64,000 nt of DNA from Aquanectria penicillioides (GCA_003415625.1 PYIU01000008.1:1922001-1986000), one strand, 5' to 3'. Numbered from the stretch's first letter, positions 9,937 to 21,662 are shown. The notes: a model not told the origin generated them from the sequence alone. Program-made: numbers and translations.

Positions 9937-12331
9937 TCATTCTGCAATGTCGGCCTTGCGCTTGAGAGGCAGACCAACTTCAGAACTCCACGAGTCGATG
10001 CCGTAGATGAGGCAGGCCTCGCCCTGGTCACGGCGGGCTAGACGACCAATCTTGAAGACCTTCTCACCAGCGGCAGAGAGAGCCTCGGCGACAACATCAG
10101 CCTGAGAAGGGTCAACGGCAATGACCATACCGACACCTGAGTTGAAGGTGCGACACATCTCAGTGGGAGCGACGTTTCCGGCAGTTTTGAGCCACTTGAA
10201 GACGGGGGGATTTCCCAAGAACCGAACTCGATCTCGGCAGCGAGAGCTTCTGGAAGCATACGGGGCACGTTCTCGAGCAGACCACCGCCAGTGATGTGGG
10301 CAAGGCCCTTGATCTGAGAGAGAACGGGAAGGAGGCTCTTGACGTAGATGCGAGTTGGAGTAAGAAGGGACTCGCCGATAGTAGAGGACTGGTCCCAGGG
10401 GGCAGGGTTGGTGTAGCTGAGGCCGGCAGCTTGGACGATGCGACGGACAAGAGAGAAACCGTTGGAGTGGACTCCAGCCGAGCCGAGACCTAGGAGAACA
10501 TCGCCCTCAGCCATCGCTTCCTTACGAGGGAGGCGACCGACGTTGGTGACGATGCCAACGGCACAACCAGCAGCATCGTAGTCATCCTTCTGGTACATGC
10601 CAGGCATCTCAGCAGTCTCACCACCAACTAGGGCACATCCAGCCTGTCGGCAACCGTCAGCGACACCCTCAACAAAGGCAGCGGCAGTGGCGAGCTCAAG
10701 CTTGCTGCAGCCATAGTAGTCCAGGAACATAATAGGTGTGGCACCCTGGACGATGAGGTCGTTGACGTTCATAGCGACCAAGTCAATACCAACAGTGTCA
10801 TGCTTCTTCATGGCCTGGGCAATCATGAGCTTTGTGCCAACTCCGTCAATGGCACCGACCATAACGGGAGCATCGGGGAAACCACACTTAGAGAGGTCAA
10901 CTTCGCCGCCAAAGCCGCCAATCTCGGCATCAGCCCCAGCACGCTTGGTGCTGGCAACAGCTTTCTTGATCTTCTCCACAAAGTCGTTACCGGCCTGAAT
11001 GTCTACACCAGCCTGTGCATATGTCATGCCCTCCTGTTTAGCGTCTCTGAAAGCTCTATGGGCAATATCGCGTCGGTAGAAGGCACCCTCAAATTCAATT
11101 GCCTTAGCATCCAGGGCAGCATATGCAGCATCAACAGCGGCACGAAGGGAATCACCAACAGCATTGATGGCAATAACACGACCGCCAGAGGTCTTCAAAA
11201 TAGTTCCATCGAGGGTAGTACCGGCATGGAAAATGGTGCAGCCCTCTGGAGGAGTTTGAACAGTCATCTCCTTTCCCTTGGGATAAGAACCAGGATAGCC
11301 AGGGGAAGCCAGAACCACTGTGGCACTAAACTTCTTCTCGATGGTAAGCTTGCAGTTATCTAAATAACCGTTGGCACAGGCAAGCATGACCTCGGCCAAA
11401 TCCGTGTCGGCAGAAATCAGGGGAAGAACGGTCTGAGTCTCGGGATCACCGAAGCGGACATTGTACTCGAGGACCTTGGGTCCGTCCTTGGTAATCATGA
11501 GGCCCGTGAAAAGAACGCCGCGGAAGGGCTGTTGCTCTCGACGCATGCCGGCAATGGTGGGTTCCAAGATCTCGCGATCAACCCGTTCAGTAAGCTCTTT
11601 GGTGGCAATGTTGGTGGGAGCATAGCAGCCCATGCCACCAGTGTTGGGGCCCTGGTCGCCGTCAAAGATGCGTTTGTGATCTTGGGCAAGGGGAAGAGAT
11701 CGGATGGTATAGCCATCGCAGAAGGTGAGGACACTAAGTTCATCGCCAAGGAGGAGTTCCTCGATGACAACTTCACTACCAGCATCACCGAACTCCTTGT
11801 CTACCATGATCTGCTTAAGGGCGGCCTTGGCCTCATCCTTCGTCTGTGGGAGAATAACACCCTTGCCAGCAGCTAGACCGGTAGCCTTGATGACTACGTC
11901 GTGTGATACACTGTCGACGTACGCAATGGCCTGGTCGAAATCGGAGAAGTTCTCGTAGGTAGCGGTGGGAATATTGTACTTCTTCATAAAGTCCTTAGAG
12001 TATGTCTTGCTGCCCTCGAGACGAGCAGCGTCCTTGGAGGGACCGAAGACGGGAATACCGGCCTTCTTGAAGAAGCCCTCGACGCCATCGACAAGGGGGG
12101 CTCGGGGCCGGGAACAACGAGGCTGATCTGGTTCTCCTCGGCGAACTTGACGAGACCAGGGAAGTCATCAGCCTTGACGGAGGTGACGTTCGAGACCTTA
12201 GGGCAGGTGGCCGTGCCTCCGTTACCAGGGACGGCGAAGATCTGTTGAACTCTAGAAGACTGGCTTAGCTTCCAGGCAAGGGCGTGCTCACGGCCGCCAT
12301 TGCCGATGAGAAGAATTCGGAGGTCAGCCAT
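9937..12331 (-). CDS. ADE5,7: Bifunctional GAR synthetase / AIR synthetase (Ade5,7), two frameshifts in the sequence
   Basis: Catalyses two steps of de novo purine synthesis in the cytosol: phosphoribosylamine-glycine ligase (N-terminal half) and phosphoribosylformylglycinamidine cyclo-ligase (C-terminal half). The start is [20 protein letters not shown] at 12331; an in-frame ATG three codons upstream (12340) is less typical. ATP-grasp motifs include [13 protein letters not shown] and GVLFTGLM; the AIRS half shows [11 protein letters not shown] and [13 protein letters not shown]. There are no introns. The frame breaks twice. At 12095-12100 a C run (minus strand) after VVPGPE is one base short; at 10204-10209 another after GSWEIPP is one base short. 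Protein homology continues across both in the next frame. Adding the two bases gives 2397 nt (798 residues), the normal family length. I read these as sequence errors, not as a dead gene. Confidence 0.92.
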
Positions 12332-12898
12332 TCTGTTCAACCTGCCGCTGGGTCGATACTAATGGCGGGGTCGAAGGATGAGAGGTCTTGATGAGAACGA
12401 GTAGGTGCTGCTCCCAGAGGCCCTCACTGGCGCAGACACTTTCAAGAATCGCGATTTGCAAGAGAAAGCGGGTGCAATTGGCTAGAGCTCACACGAAAGG
12501 CGGCCAGCTCTTGAGTGAGGGAATCAAATTTTGTAGCTGGCTAGAAAAGGGAATGAGATGCGCTGCAACTATTTTTTTTTTTTTTCTTCGGCCACCATCA
12601 TAGTTGCCCCGCGCCTGTGGTACATAAATCGGTGCGGACGTACCTAGTTAGCTCCTCAATACACTCTGTCCCCGCGATTGAGATAAGAGGTCCTTATCGG
12701 CACGTGCTGGCTAAATACCCTATACTTGACAATACTCAGCTCGATCAGCTATCCTAATAATGGAGTACGTCAGGAGGTGAACCGCCATTGCACAGCTCTT
12801 CACAGCATCACAGCATAGCCGGCCGCAACGAGCCAGATACCCGACCTTCGCCTCCAATGCCAGTATTCTCATAGAAAAGCCTTCAAGGAACCATCAAA
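12332..12898. promoter_or_regulatory. Divergent promoter ADE5,7/TRS33
   Basis: 567 bp between divergent start codons. It contains two GATAAG elements in inverted orientation (12682-12687 and 12693-12698) followed by an E-box CACGTG at 12701-12706. GATA factors and bHLH factors bind such sites in fungi; use here is inferred. A T tract at 12572-12585 lies close to the ADE5,7 side. Confidence 0.35.
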
Positions 12899-13770
12899 AT
12901 GTCTTTTGAGCCTGTCATGCCACCCTACAACTCTGCCGACCCTTCTGCCAACTTCCTCAGCTCCTCTTGTCTAGACTTCCTCCTCATCGAGCTCGTTCCC
13001 CTGGCCTATCGCGTCACCCACGACCGCGACTCCTCCGCAGTTGAGCCCGTCAGTGCTCCTGCAGATGTTGCCTCTACCAGCCACGCTGTTAGCTCGAATG
13101 CCGCAGGTGTCGTAGCCGGTTCGGGCACCCGGAAAGCGGACGAGGAGGAGGATTTGGACGCCGTGCATTATCGCCTCGAGATGCTGGGTTACCGGGTTGG
13201 ACAGGGGCTCGTAGAAAGGTTAGGAACCCATGGGGGAAATCGGGAGAGCGATGCATAAATGGTCTGATTACTGACGGGTGAACATTGCAGATTTTCCAAG
13301 GATCGCCCACGGTTCAACGACACGCTCGATGTCATCAAATTCCTCTGCAAAGATCTCTGGTCTCTGGTTTTCGGGAAGAACATTGATAACCTCAAAACGA
13401 ATCACAGAGTGCGTTGCTACCATCTCCCTTTCGTGTGCGTTTCGTATCCTCGGCCAACCAAACTCATACAATAATCAGGGTGTATATGTTTTGACTGATA
13501 ATGTCTTCCGTCCGTTCTCGCGCATGAGTACCGAGGCGGGTGGCCAGGCGATTGTCCGAGCACAACCGGTAATGTCTCCCGACCTCTCCCGGGGCTCCCT
13601 GGCGTTGAAGAACTGACAGTGTTTATCTCTTACTGCAGTTCCTTTGGTTCCCGTGCGGTATCGTTCGGGGGGCTCTGGCCGCCCTGGGCATTAACACTAC
13701 GGTCCAAGCAGAGATCAACGAGCTTCCAGGAGCTGTGTTTCAAATCAAGACCATTCCGAATAAGCCCTAG
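12899..13770 (+). CDS. TRS33: TRAPP complex subunit Trs33 (TRAPPC6 family)
   Basis: Bet3-family subunit of the TRAPP tethering complex, which activates Ypt1/Rab1 in ER-Golgi traffic. Four exons: 12899-13218, 13291-13408, 13479-13568 and 13638-13770. Visible blocks: SSCLDFLLIELVPLAYRVT, then a long low-complexity Ala/Ser/Val insert (about residues 45-85), then YRLEMLGYRVGQGLVER, a helix with FSKDRPRFNDTLDVIKFLCK, and the closing strand PCGIVRGALAALGINTTV. By base count the last exon is 133 nt, one more than the frame needs. The surplus base would lie in the G run at 13666-13672. The stop TAG at 13768-13770 follows FQIKTIPNKP in the expected frame. Confidence 0.9.
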
Positions 13771-14176
13771 AGCCTTAGATGAGAGCCGTTGTTCATGATA
13801 CCCTCATCGAGCACTAGCCACAATGCGCTAGCCCCCGATTTGCCTATTTACACCAAACCCCACCCAACCGCAGCTCAATATGTGAAACCCTCTTTGCTCA
13901 CCCCTTCTCTCCTCCCCCAATACCATACATACCATACCTGCAGCCATGCCTGAATGATGACCAGGGGCTCAATGGACAAGATGCAACCTGACGTAATCAA
14001 CGCCAGGACTCAACTCACAGCCTATTGGAGAAACCAACTATCATCAGCCACCGCCGTCTTTAAACAGATTTCATTTTACTATGTTTAGAGCCATAGCTAT
14101 GGATCCTGGGAGTATCATTGCCTCTTCAGGAACAGCTTACTAAGTCGAATATTGGGGAATATATATCAGGGGTTAT
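13771..14176. other. Convergent spacer TRS33/MDH
   Basis: About 400 bp between convergent stops. It holds both 3' ends, and I see no gene in it. Confidence 0.5.
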
Positions 14177-15667
14177 TCACTTTTGAGGAGGGCTGTGGAC
14201 AAAGGTGACACCCTTTGTAATGTTTCCCTTGAGGCCCTCAATGGCCTTCTCCAGAAGTTGCTTCTCCCTCTCGGAAATGTTCTCGAGGGGTTAATGGCCT
14301 TCTCAACGCCGTTGGGCTGTGTATACGTTAGCCAAATGCACATATCAAGCAAATGAGATAATGTTAGGTTTTGACTTACGCCAAGCTCGATGGGAACGGA
14401 GAAGAAATCAGTACCAGTGGCCTTGGCAATAGCCTCACCTTCGGGTACACCGGGGAGGTAGACGTAGCTAGGCTCAATGAGACCCTTCTCGCCCTTGACG
14501 GCACGAAGGACCTTCTCGGCAAAACTGAAGAAAGGAGGATTAGTTGGGGTCTCGGTGAGACCGAAGGGCCCAGAGGGGCTTACCGGAAGCCAGCATAGGC
14601 CATGGACAAAGTGGCGGAACCAGCACCATCCTTAGCCTTGACGACCTCATCACCACCGAATTGCACTCTGTTCACGAGAGCTTCGTACTTGTCATCAGGA
14701 ATGGATACGGTGGGAGTGGCCTTGCTGAAGAGGGGAACAATGGTCTCACCAGAGTGACCACCAATGACGGGGATGGTCAACTTCTGGGGTTGGGACTCGC
14801 CAATAATCTCGGCAACGAAGGTCTCGGCACGGACAATGTCGAGAGTGGTGACACCGAAAAGGCGCTGGGGGTTGAAAACACCTTTCTTCTTCAGCACCTC
14901 GGCAGAGATGGGGACGGTGGAGTTGACGGGGTTGGAGATAACGAGAATGAAAGCATTGGGTGCGACCTCAGCAGCAACCTCGATGAGACCCTTGACAATG
15001 CCAGCGTTGATGTTGAAGAGATCATCACGAGTCATGCCAGGCTTGCCTATGCGGGGGGTTCAGTCAGCAGGCAACATAATGTGGAGGAGGGGCACTGGGG
15101 TCGGGCGTCCGGGAGGCGAGTCCGGGGCACGGGAGTCCGGGGTAGGGACGGACATACGGGGAATGCCAGCGGGGATGACAATGATGTCGGCGTCCTTGAA
15201 CGCAGCCTTAGCGCCGTCATCGGCAGGGAGGTAGCCCTTCGTCTTCTGCAAGAGACATCAGCACAAACCACCTAGTGGGACTTTCGGGGGAAAGGGAGAA
15301 GCGCCCCTCTCTGGGGTATGGGGTAGCGACTTACGGCGACACTTGAGATGTGAGAGAGATCGGTGGCGACGCCGGGGGTGTTGACGACATCGTACAAAGC
15401 GAGCTCGTCAACGTAGGGAGAGAGCTTTAGAAGGAGCGACAGAGGCTAGGATAAAGAGATAATGTGAGCCTGAGAGCATGTAAAGTGGCGGGGTAAGAAT
15501 AGAGGGGAGCTGTCTTACCTGGCCAATGCCACCAGAGGCACCCGCAACAACTGTGTGTATAACGTCAGTCGCAATACTTATCCAAGAGTGGGAATTGGCG
15601 AGAAAAGTAGACCGAAAACGGCGACGTGTGTAATGATGCGCTCTTCGTACATACCAGCCTTGACCAT
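14177..15667 (-). CDS. Malate dehydrogenase, NAD-dependent, probably cytosolic; one frameshift
   Basis: Interconverts malate and oxaloacetate with NAD. The start codon is at 15667 (MVKA), followed by a first intron after 13 nt. The dinucleotide-binding loop [11 protein letters not shown] comes at once, so there is no mitochondrial presequence. There is also no SKL-type peroxisomal tail (it ends VHSPPQK). Other motifs: substrate loop [15 protein letters not shown] (split by an intron whose acceptor is near 15045), [13 protein letters not shown], and the catalytic His motif [15 protein letters not shown] count about six introns. Near the C-terminus the run at 14287-14290 is one base short: KAIN and [15 protein letters not shown] are in different frames and would join through a proline codon with one more C on the minus strand. 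This matches the errors in ADE5,7. Confidence 0.92.
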
Positions 15668-16120
15668 GGTGATAGTTTGTGTTTGTGTTTGTGTGTTTGA
15701 GGGGTTGAGGCCGAGGTACTCAAGAGAGGAAAGAGGTTCAGTTGGAAGAGATTGGTGGTTTGGGATGGATGTAGAATGAAGAAGGAAGAGAAGGAGAAAA
15801 GGAGGAGGGACGTAGTTTTAGAAAGAAAAAAGTAAGGGTGGGAGGTGGGAGATGGAGAGGTCAAAAGATGAAGCGATGACGGGGGACGGGGAACGGGGAA
15901 CGGGGAAGGCGGCGTGGGACCCAAAGCACCAGGACAGAGGGGCAAGAAGCAAGAGGTACTTCGTACAGCTACATTACTACCGGGTAGATACTAATGCGAA
16001 TGCGGAGTACGCAGTACTTGGGTATCAGGCAACGGAAGGGCAGGAGGGAGGCAAGGAAGGCGCAAGGTAAGAATAGGATGGGACGGGAGGCGCGACAGAG
16101 ACGAGACACCAAGGTTGGCC

Positions 16121-16170
16121 AGGTAGGCAAGTACCTTCGATGGCCTAGGTAGGCAGGCTAGGTACCTCAG
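16121..16170. repeat. TAGGTA/TACCTA-type simple motif cluster
   Basis: Contains AGGTAGG, AAGTACCTT, CCTAGGTAGGCAGG and CTAGGTACCT in about 50 bp. The same motif family recurs at 31065-31119, 41206-41244 and 62160-62222. Confidence 0.55.
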
Positions 16171-18675
16171 CTAATTACTTGCTCCTTACTTGCTACTCAA
16201 TGGGGGACTACATAATGCGAATGGCTAATATTGGGCCTTGAGGTCTTGGTCGGAGGTGAGGTAAACCTCAAGAGGTAAGAGGGCAACGGGCGAGCTCCAT
16301 GTACCTTCCAGCTAACCCTGAGGTTCCCCCTACTTTTTGCGCCTTGTGGTTATGCTCCTTGCCTAATCTAGCGCGGCCAGGAGCCTCCACCACTTCTGGG
16401 GCGGAAAGCACTCCGGACTCTGTTCTCCATTTCCAAAGAATCTATCCTCATGGTGCACCATGATCTCAACCCGAAAACCCACAATCAGTATCCAAAGAAG
16501 CCTCTACCTGAAGTTGCATGCTCTGCATTCCCCTGTGTCTCGACCTGGGCATACGCCTGCCAATGTGCTGCTCGGCGCAGCCGCGCGCAATGCGAATGGC
16601 CCTCCCCTCTCAGCCTCTATGATCTCCCATTTCCCCGCGGCGGACTACGCCTATCCATACTAGACAAGGCAAGGTCAGTACGTACCTGCTACTACTGCGA
16701 CTGTATGTGCGTGTATCCGACGTACCCTTGACTCAAAACCTAGACCCAGACCCAGAGGGGGATGGATGATGGGTCATGGCCTCACCTCCACACCTTTCTG
16801 GTGCGAGCGAGGGCGCGCGCAAACAGCTGCTGGCTGGCATGTGCATTGCTAAGCTGTGCTGTGCTTCGTTCGCTGTGGTGCGTGGGCGCTGTGCGGGTGC
16901 GACGCGGGAGGGCTGGTCGCAAGGAGCTCTAGTGGGGAGGGGTAGAAGGATGGTGGGGAGCAGGGAAGGATAAACGGACCTAGAAGGAGGGGCAGCATAG
17001 CAACCGCGACCGCGACTGCGACCAGGGTGCTATCCTTGACCTCTCATCTGTCGTTTGTCCGAGGGGACCGCGCCGCCACCGCCGCCGCATCGCGCATCAC
17101 TGTGGGCGAGGGCGCCGAGGGGCAATGCGCAATGGAAGGCGCCGCCACCCACGCGTGCAAGACAGCCCACAATCCACCCACCGACCAAGGGGTGAAAGCC
17201 TATGGGAAAGGCGGCCGGGACGGGGCGTTGTCAATTCATTCATCAGCGAGCTAATTAATAAATTCCTCAATTGGTGGAGGCAACCTGACATGACTACATA
17301 CAGTAGCCTCGTTTTTTTTTTTCTCACTCTCTTTTTTGTTATGTTGTTGCAGATGTTGGATGGATTAGTCGAGCCAATCATCCAGGCCAGATACGACGCT
17401 TGCCCACACGCCCCATGGTATGCGAGATAGACCGAGATATCAACAAGCTACCCAGACTACGACATATGAAACAATCGAATAGTGAGGGGAAAAAGAAAAG
17501 AAAAGAATAAAAAAGTGAGAGAAGAGGGCGGAGAAGAGAAACATGCTGCTGTTTCTGCTGATTAACCCCCGCGCCACAGCCAACGTGTCAGCGATCCGCT
17601 CCAGTTGTATGAGGGCGGGTATAGACAGACAGGATCCCAGCTTTGCCTCTAGGGGTAGGTCAACGAGAGTCAATGAGGGAAAAGAAGCACAGCACACGCG
17701 AGGGAACACAAAAAAAAAAAGGGCTTTTTAATAATCAGAGTGATGCTATTAAACGACTAACACAGGACCTCATATGATTGAGGTTGTGGTATTGTCTGGC
17801 CGGCCTCTCTTTCTGGTGCGGACTCTCGTCCATCCATGATCCATGGACAGGCATCCTAGCGCCTGCCACCCATGGTTCCTAGCTGCCTTGTCTCCTCCGC
17901 GCTGGTTCCCTTCACCAAAAGGCCGGCTCTCACCTCGACTGACCGAACCTTGCAAGTTCTACCCAGTAATTGGACCATGATGTTTAGATGCCTGAGAAGG
18001 CCCCTCCCCATAGCCCCTCCTGTCCTGTGGCCGTCACCCTTGACCCAAGGTCATGGTCACTCATTCACGCACATGGCCGTAGAGACTGGAGATGGTGAGT
18101 GTGCATACACAATGGCTCCATACCTACCTGGTAGGTAGACACAACACAAAGACATGTACCACATGGACCGCAAAGGCGCTAATATCTGCCACACATTCGA
18201 TCACGCACTGGTCCCCAGTCCGTTCCGCCCCGCCGAGGCCAGGTTGAGGAGCTTTGGGCACCAGGGCCCTCAATTCTCTCGCCAAGCCATCCAGAGTGAC
18301 GATAGCATAAGGCCATGATCAGTATGATCAAGCTGCCCAGTGCGACCTTCTAATTTACATCACCAACCGCCTCACCACCCTCAGCAAGCAGGCAGCCCCT
18401 GAACTCCTGAATTTGTAGCAGCACGAAAATAAAGTTCCGTGTTCCAATTGCCTTATTAGCCGTGGCGCCATCCAAACCAGCTCAGAGCTCACGTCAGGGT
18501 GTACGTGCCCCACGAAGGGGGGGGTTTTGAGCTCTGTAATGAAAGGCTTGAGCCCTCGTGCGTGAGGGGCCAAAAGCCGAGTGGAGATGATATGACTCGG
18601 CGTTTAGGCCGATTGCAAAAATCGTCGCTGATAGGGAATTACCCATTCTTTGCTCAACCCAGCCAGCGCAGAATT

Positions 18676-18840
18676 AAAAAAAAAACATGAAACTCTTCAG
18701 ATTCGCTCAGCTCGCTTCAAAGGATTATCCGATGCGACCCCGGCTCATGTCCTGGTCGGTAATCACTTTTCTTGGGTCGGGATTTGATGCTGGGGGAGTG
18801 AGGCTCTAGTGCTGGTCGTGCAGTAGATCCATTGCGCTAC
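18676..18840 (-). ncRNA. Possible Pol III transcription unit (tRNA-derived-like)
   Basis: On the minus strand, an A-box-like GTAGCGCAATGGAT (18840 downwards) forms a four-pair D-arm-like stem GTAG/CTAC. About 35 bp further on is a B-box-like CATCAAATCCC (18788-18778), and a run of ten T (18685-18676) could terminate Pol III. The rest does not fold as a tRNA: I find no anticodon stem and no T-stem. It could be a tRNA-derived SINE fragment, a tRNA pseudogene or chance. Confidence 0.2.
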
Positions 18841-18995
18841 AACTGCTCACACCTAGTCGCACCGTGGTATGCAGCCTGGTCAGCAAAGTTTAAGGCAAGT
18901 TGGTAATGTCATGATGTAAAGGACCAGATTAGCGCCTGTTCCGTCGCTCTTGGGTCCTGCTGTGGTTACACGCGCAGCACATGACTGCAGCGTCC

Positions 18996-19040
18996 CGAGG
19001 TGAGAGGTGAGAGGTGAGAGGTGCGAGGTGAGAGGTGGAG
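18996..19040. repeat. (GAGGTGA)n microsatellite
   Basis: About six tandem copies of a 7-nt unit, one with a G>C change (GTGCGAGG). Confidence 0.85.
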
Positions 19041-19055
19041 GAGTGAGGGGAAACG

Positions 19056-19087
19056 GAACGCAACGCAACGCAACGCAACGCAACGCA
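19056..19087. repeat. (AACGC)n microsatellite
   Basis: Six tandem copies of the pentamer AACGC, 16 bp after the heptamer repeat. Confidence 0.9.
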
Positions 19088-20068
19088 CAGACTACCTCAT
19101 ACATGGAAAGGTATTCGTCCTTGTTGGTTGGTTGGCTGACTACGTCGGTCGAGTCGGTCAGATCAAACAGGGCCTCATCCTTCAGTTGCCTTGTACCTAG
19201 TACATCCAAGCGAACCCTTGAGGTACATCCATTTGCTGTTCGACTCTTGTTCGGAAACATACAATTCCTGGGATCATGTTTACTCGGCTGTTGCAACGGA
19301 TATGCAAGTACGCAGGACTTACATGTCCGCCGCAAGGAGCTGTCCTACGTCAAAGGTGGTCTTTTTTTTTGTGCACGATTGATCGACACCTCGGGCAACT
19401 TGCGAGCCGCTGCCGCCGTAGCTTAGCTTCAATTCCCGATCCGCGGCTATGGTGACGGGCAGCCCTCACCCAGATAGCATTAAGTTCCGAAATCTCACCT
19501 TACTTCGTCTTCTTGTCACCAACCTGCCCGAACCTGCCCGGTAACCTAGGGCCTGTGACGTCGTGTTACCGTGTTACCATCCTCGGCGACCCGATATCTT
19601 AGGCTGGCAAGATCCTCGGTATCTCATGCACGCCGATAAAATCAGCCGAGTCCGAATTTCCAAACACCGCGACTCTCACGGACTCTCTCCGAAGGCGTTT
19701 CGGAGCTGACGTCCTGACTGGCTAAGAGTGTCGGAAACACTCACGCGTGGATACGCGCTCAAGTATGCATCATACTCGATTCTTGTCCCTCATTGAACAA
19801 CGACACTCCGGCTTACATGGCTTGGAAATTGACGAACTGGGCTTCGAGTTGGATTACCGGCGTGATCGTGGACTGGATATATTCTTTTCATTTTCAGCTC
19901 AAATGCTAACTCCAGCCATATGACCCAGAGAACCTCGGTTGGTTGCTCCTCGCTCGCCCTCCTGATATCCCATAATCACGAGAGCTACACAAGCTGCCTT
20001 CCCGGCTCAAATATTTCCCAAGCCCACACGAAACCCCGTGCGATCCCTCATCACGGTCGTCTCATCGT

Positions 20069-20923
20069 TTAGTTCTCGGCAGCAGCGGCGGCGGCCTTTT
20101 TGGCCTTGCCTCGGAGCTTGGGCTCGGGGTCAGCCTTAACGGGCTTCTGAGATCGCTTGATGGCGGAGGCACGCTCGATGGCAGCGGCACGGAGATCGGC
20201 ACGGTAGCCGTTCTTGGCAGCAACGTTGGCAACAGACTGGTAGGTCCTATTTGGCAGAGGTGATGGTCAGCGTTCACTCCTCGTGATGCATGAGTACTGC
20301 TCTCGGTAGGATACCGAGTAATGAAACATAATTCTGGACTTACTTTCGGGAGGTAGCAGTGACGGTAGCTTTGATCTGGCCCTGGGCGGGCTTGTTGCCA
20401 GCAGAGGCCTTCTTGGTCACGATAGCGAGACCCTTGTCACCGGCGGGCTGAACACCAACGGCCTGGAGTTGTGATATGTTTAGTTTCGAGTTGTTCGTAC
20501 CAACCAAGTCTATGTGAATCGCTCAAACTATGGGTATTGTTGGCGTACCTTCTCGTTGATGAAGCCGGCGTACTACAACCAAACTGTTAGCCTTATTTGA
20601 GTTCCTCTAAAGAGATTCCGTCCCCCCTGCCAAGCGAGAAACAATTCAAAATCCCAATATTCGTACCTTGCGGCTGGCCTTGTTGGTCAGGTTAAGAGGG
20701 TCCCGGGAGAGCTGGACACCGCCGTTCTTCTTGCTCTTGGCGAAGAAGGAGTTGTTGTTTCCTGCACAAAGAATCCAGTCTCAGTAAATGATTGCCGTCC
20801 AGTGCCCAAGCACAAAAACCACAAGCTCTGTGGCATTCTCGGGCAGAACTTTCAGATCGAGGACTCACGGACAACCTCCCAGAGAAGGTCCGAAGAAATG
20901 TTGGGGAGAGCGGCAGCAGACAT
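20069..20923 (-). CDS. RPL28: 60S ribosomal protein eL28
   Basis: Structural protein of the large ribosomal subunit, of the L28e family (lost in Saccharomyces cerevisiae; not the yeast protein called L28). Five exons: 20923-20869, 20761-20667, 20572-20549, 20462-20344 and 20246-20069, total 471 nt, 156 residues. It begins MSAAALPNISSDLLWEVVR. It continues with NNNSFFAKSKKNGGVQLSRD, the hallmark N-terminal block, then LTNKASRKYAGFINEKAVG, and a basic Ala/Lys tail KKAAAAAAEN. One exon is only 24 nt. The dense small introns near the start are common in fungal ribosomal protein genes. A GATCACGTGATA palindrome lies 135 bp upstream of the start codon. Confidence 0.95.
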
Positions 20924-21057
20924 TGTGAATTTTGGTGTTCCCGGGAAATGTGATTTTTCGCGACGCCGACGATGAGGTTTCTGCAGAGCTTCTTCAACTA
21001 TCTCCACTGAACTTGGAAATTCAACGTGTGGGTTCAAAATTGATCAGCGCCCCCGCA

Positions 21058-21070
21058 GATCACGTGATAT
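21058..21070. promoter_or_regulatory. GATCACGTGATAT palindrome upstream of RPL28
   Basis: E-box palindrome (Cbf1-type TCACGTGA core) 135 bp before the RPL28 start codon. The same 12-mer occurs before the uL23 gene at 53879-53890. Cbf1-type factors act on ribosomal protein genes in some ascomycetes, for example Candida albicans; use here is inferred. Confidence 0.5.
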
Positions 21071-21662
21071 CCATGGGCGTCCTGGAGAGGTTTCGCTGGA
21101 GGCCCACTAATTTCGGCTGTGGTTTCCATCTGAGTCTTTGACCCAAACCCCAGTTGCTCAGAACTCAATACTTTTGGGGCCTCCGCATCCATGTAGCCTG
21201 TTTGGCCCCAGCGAAGGAATTCGTCTTGTTTCCCGGGTTGGATGGTTTCTGTTGGTTATCTTCGTGCATATTAGGCGATGCCTCTCTGCTAGTTACATCT
21301 GCTCTCAACCATTGTGAAAGGTCGATGAAGATTTTGCCATACGGTTTACTACGTCTGGCAGACGACCAACCAAATCTACCCAGGAGTAACAAGCGTATTG
21401 GCCTTGTGCTGTCAGAAATGATATGAATAGGCGATATCTGGTAAGCTGAGTACGGAGAACAAGGATCTATACGTTGATTGACATATTCAAATTCCAACAA
21501 CCAGGGAAGGCTTGAGGAAGTTTGGCGGAGCAGCAAGGTTGATTTCTTCTAGATACTCCTCGCCCCCTCTCTGGTTTTTCCTAGTTAAAGGAACGCTCAA
21601 ACACACTGTAGACCACTTGTCTAAGACCAACACTTGTGACGCATTCAGAATCATGCAAGTAA

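Larger units (their letters stand above)
15668..20068. other. 4.4 kb gene-poor region
   Basis: No coding region that I can support. The proximal part (15668-16100) is purine-rich and should be the MDH promoter/5' UTR, including (GGGGAAC)-type repeats near 15882-15910. The remainder has TAGGTA-type motifs, two microsatellites at about 19.0 kb and a possible Pol III unit at 18.68-18.84 kb, listed separately. Short open frames have no family resemblance and no consistent splice structure. Confidence 0.5.

Noticed and set aside
9937..12340. ADE5,7 as three separate genes or a pseudogene
   Set aside because: Breaks are single-base and lie in homopolymers, and all catalytic blocks are intact; sequence error is more likely.
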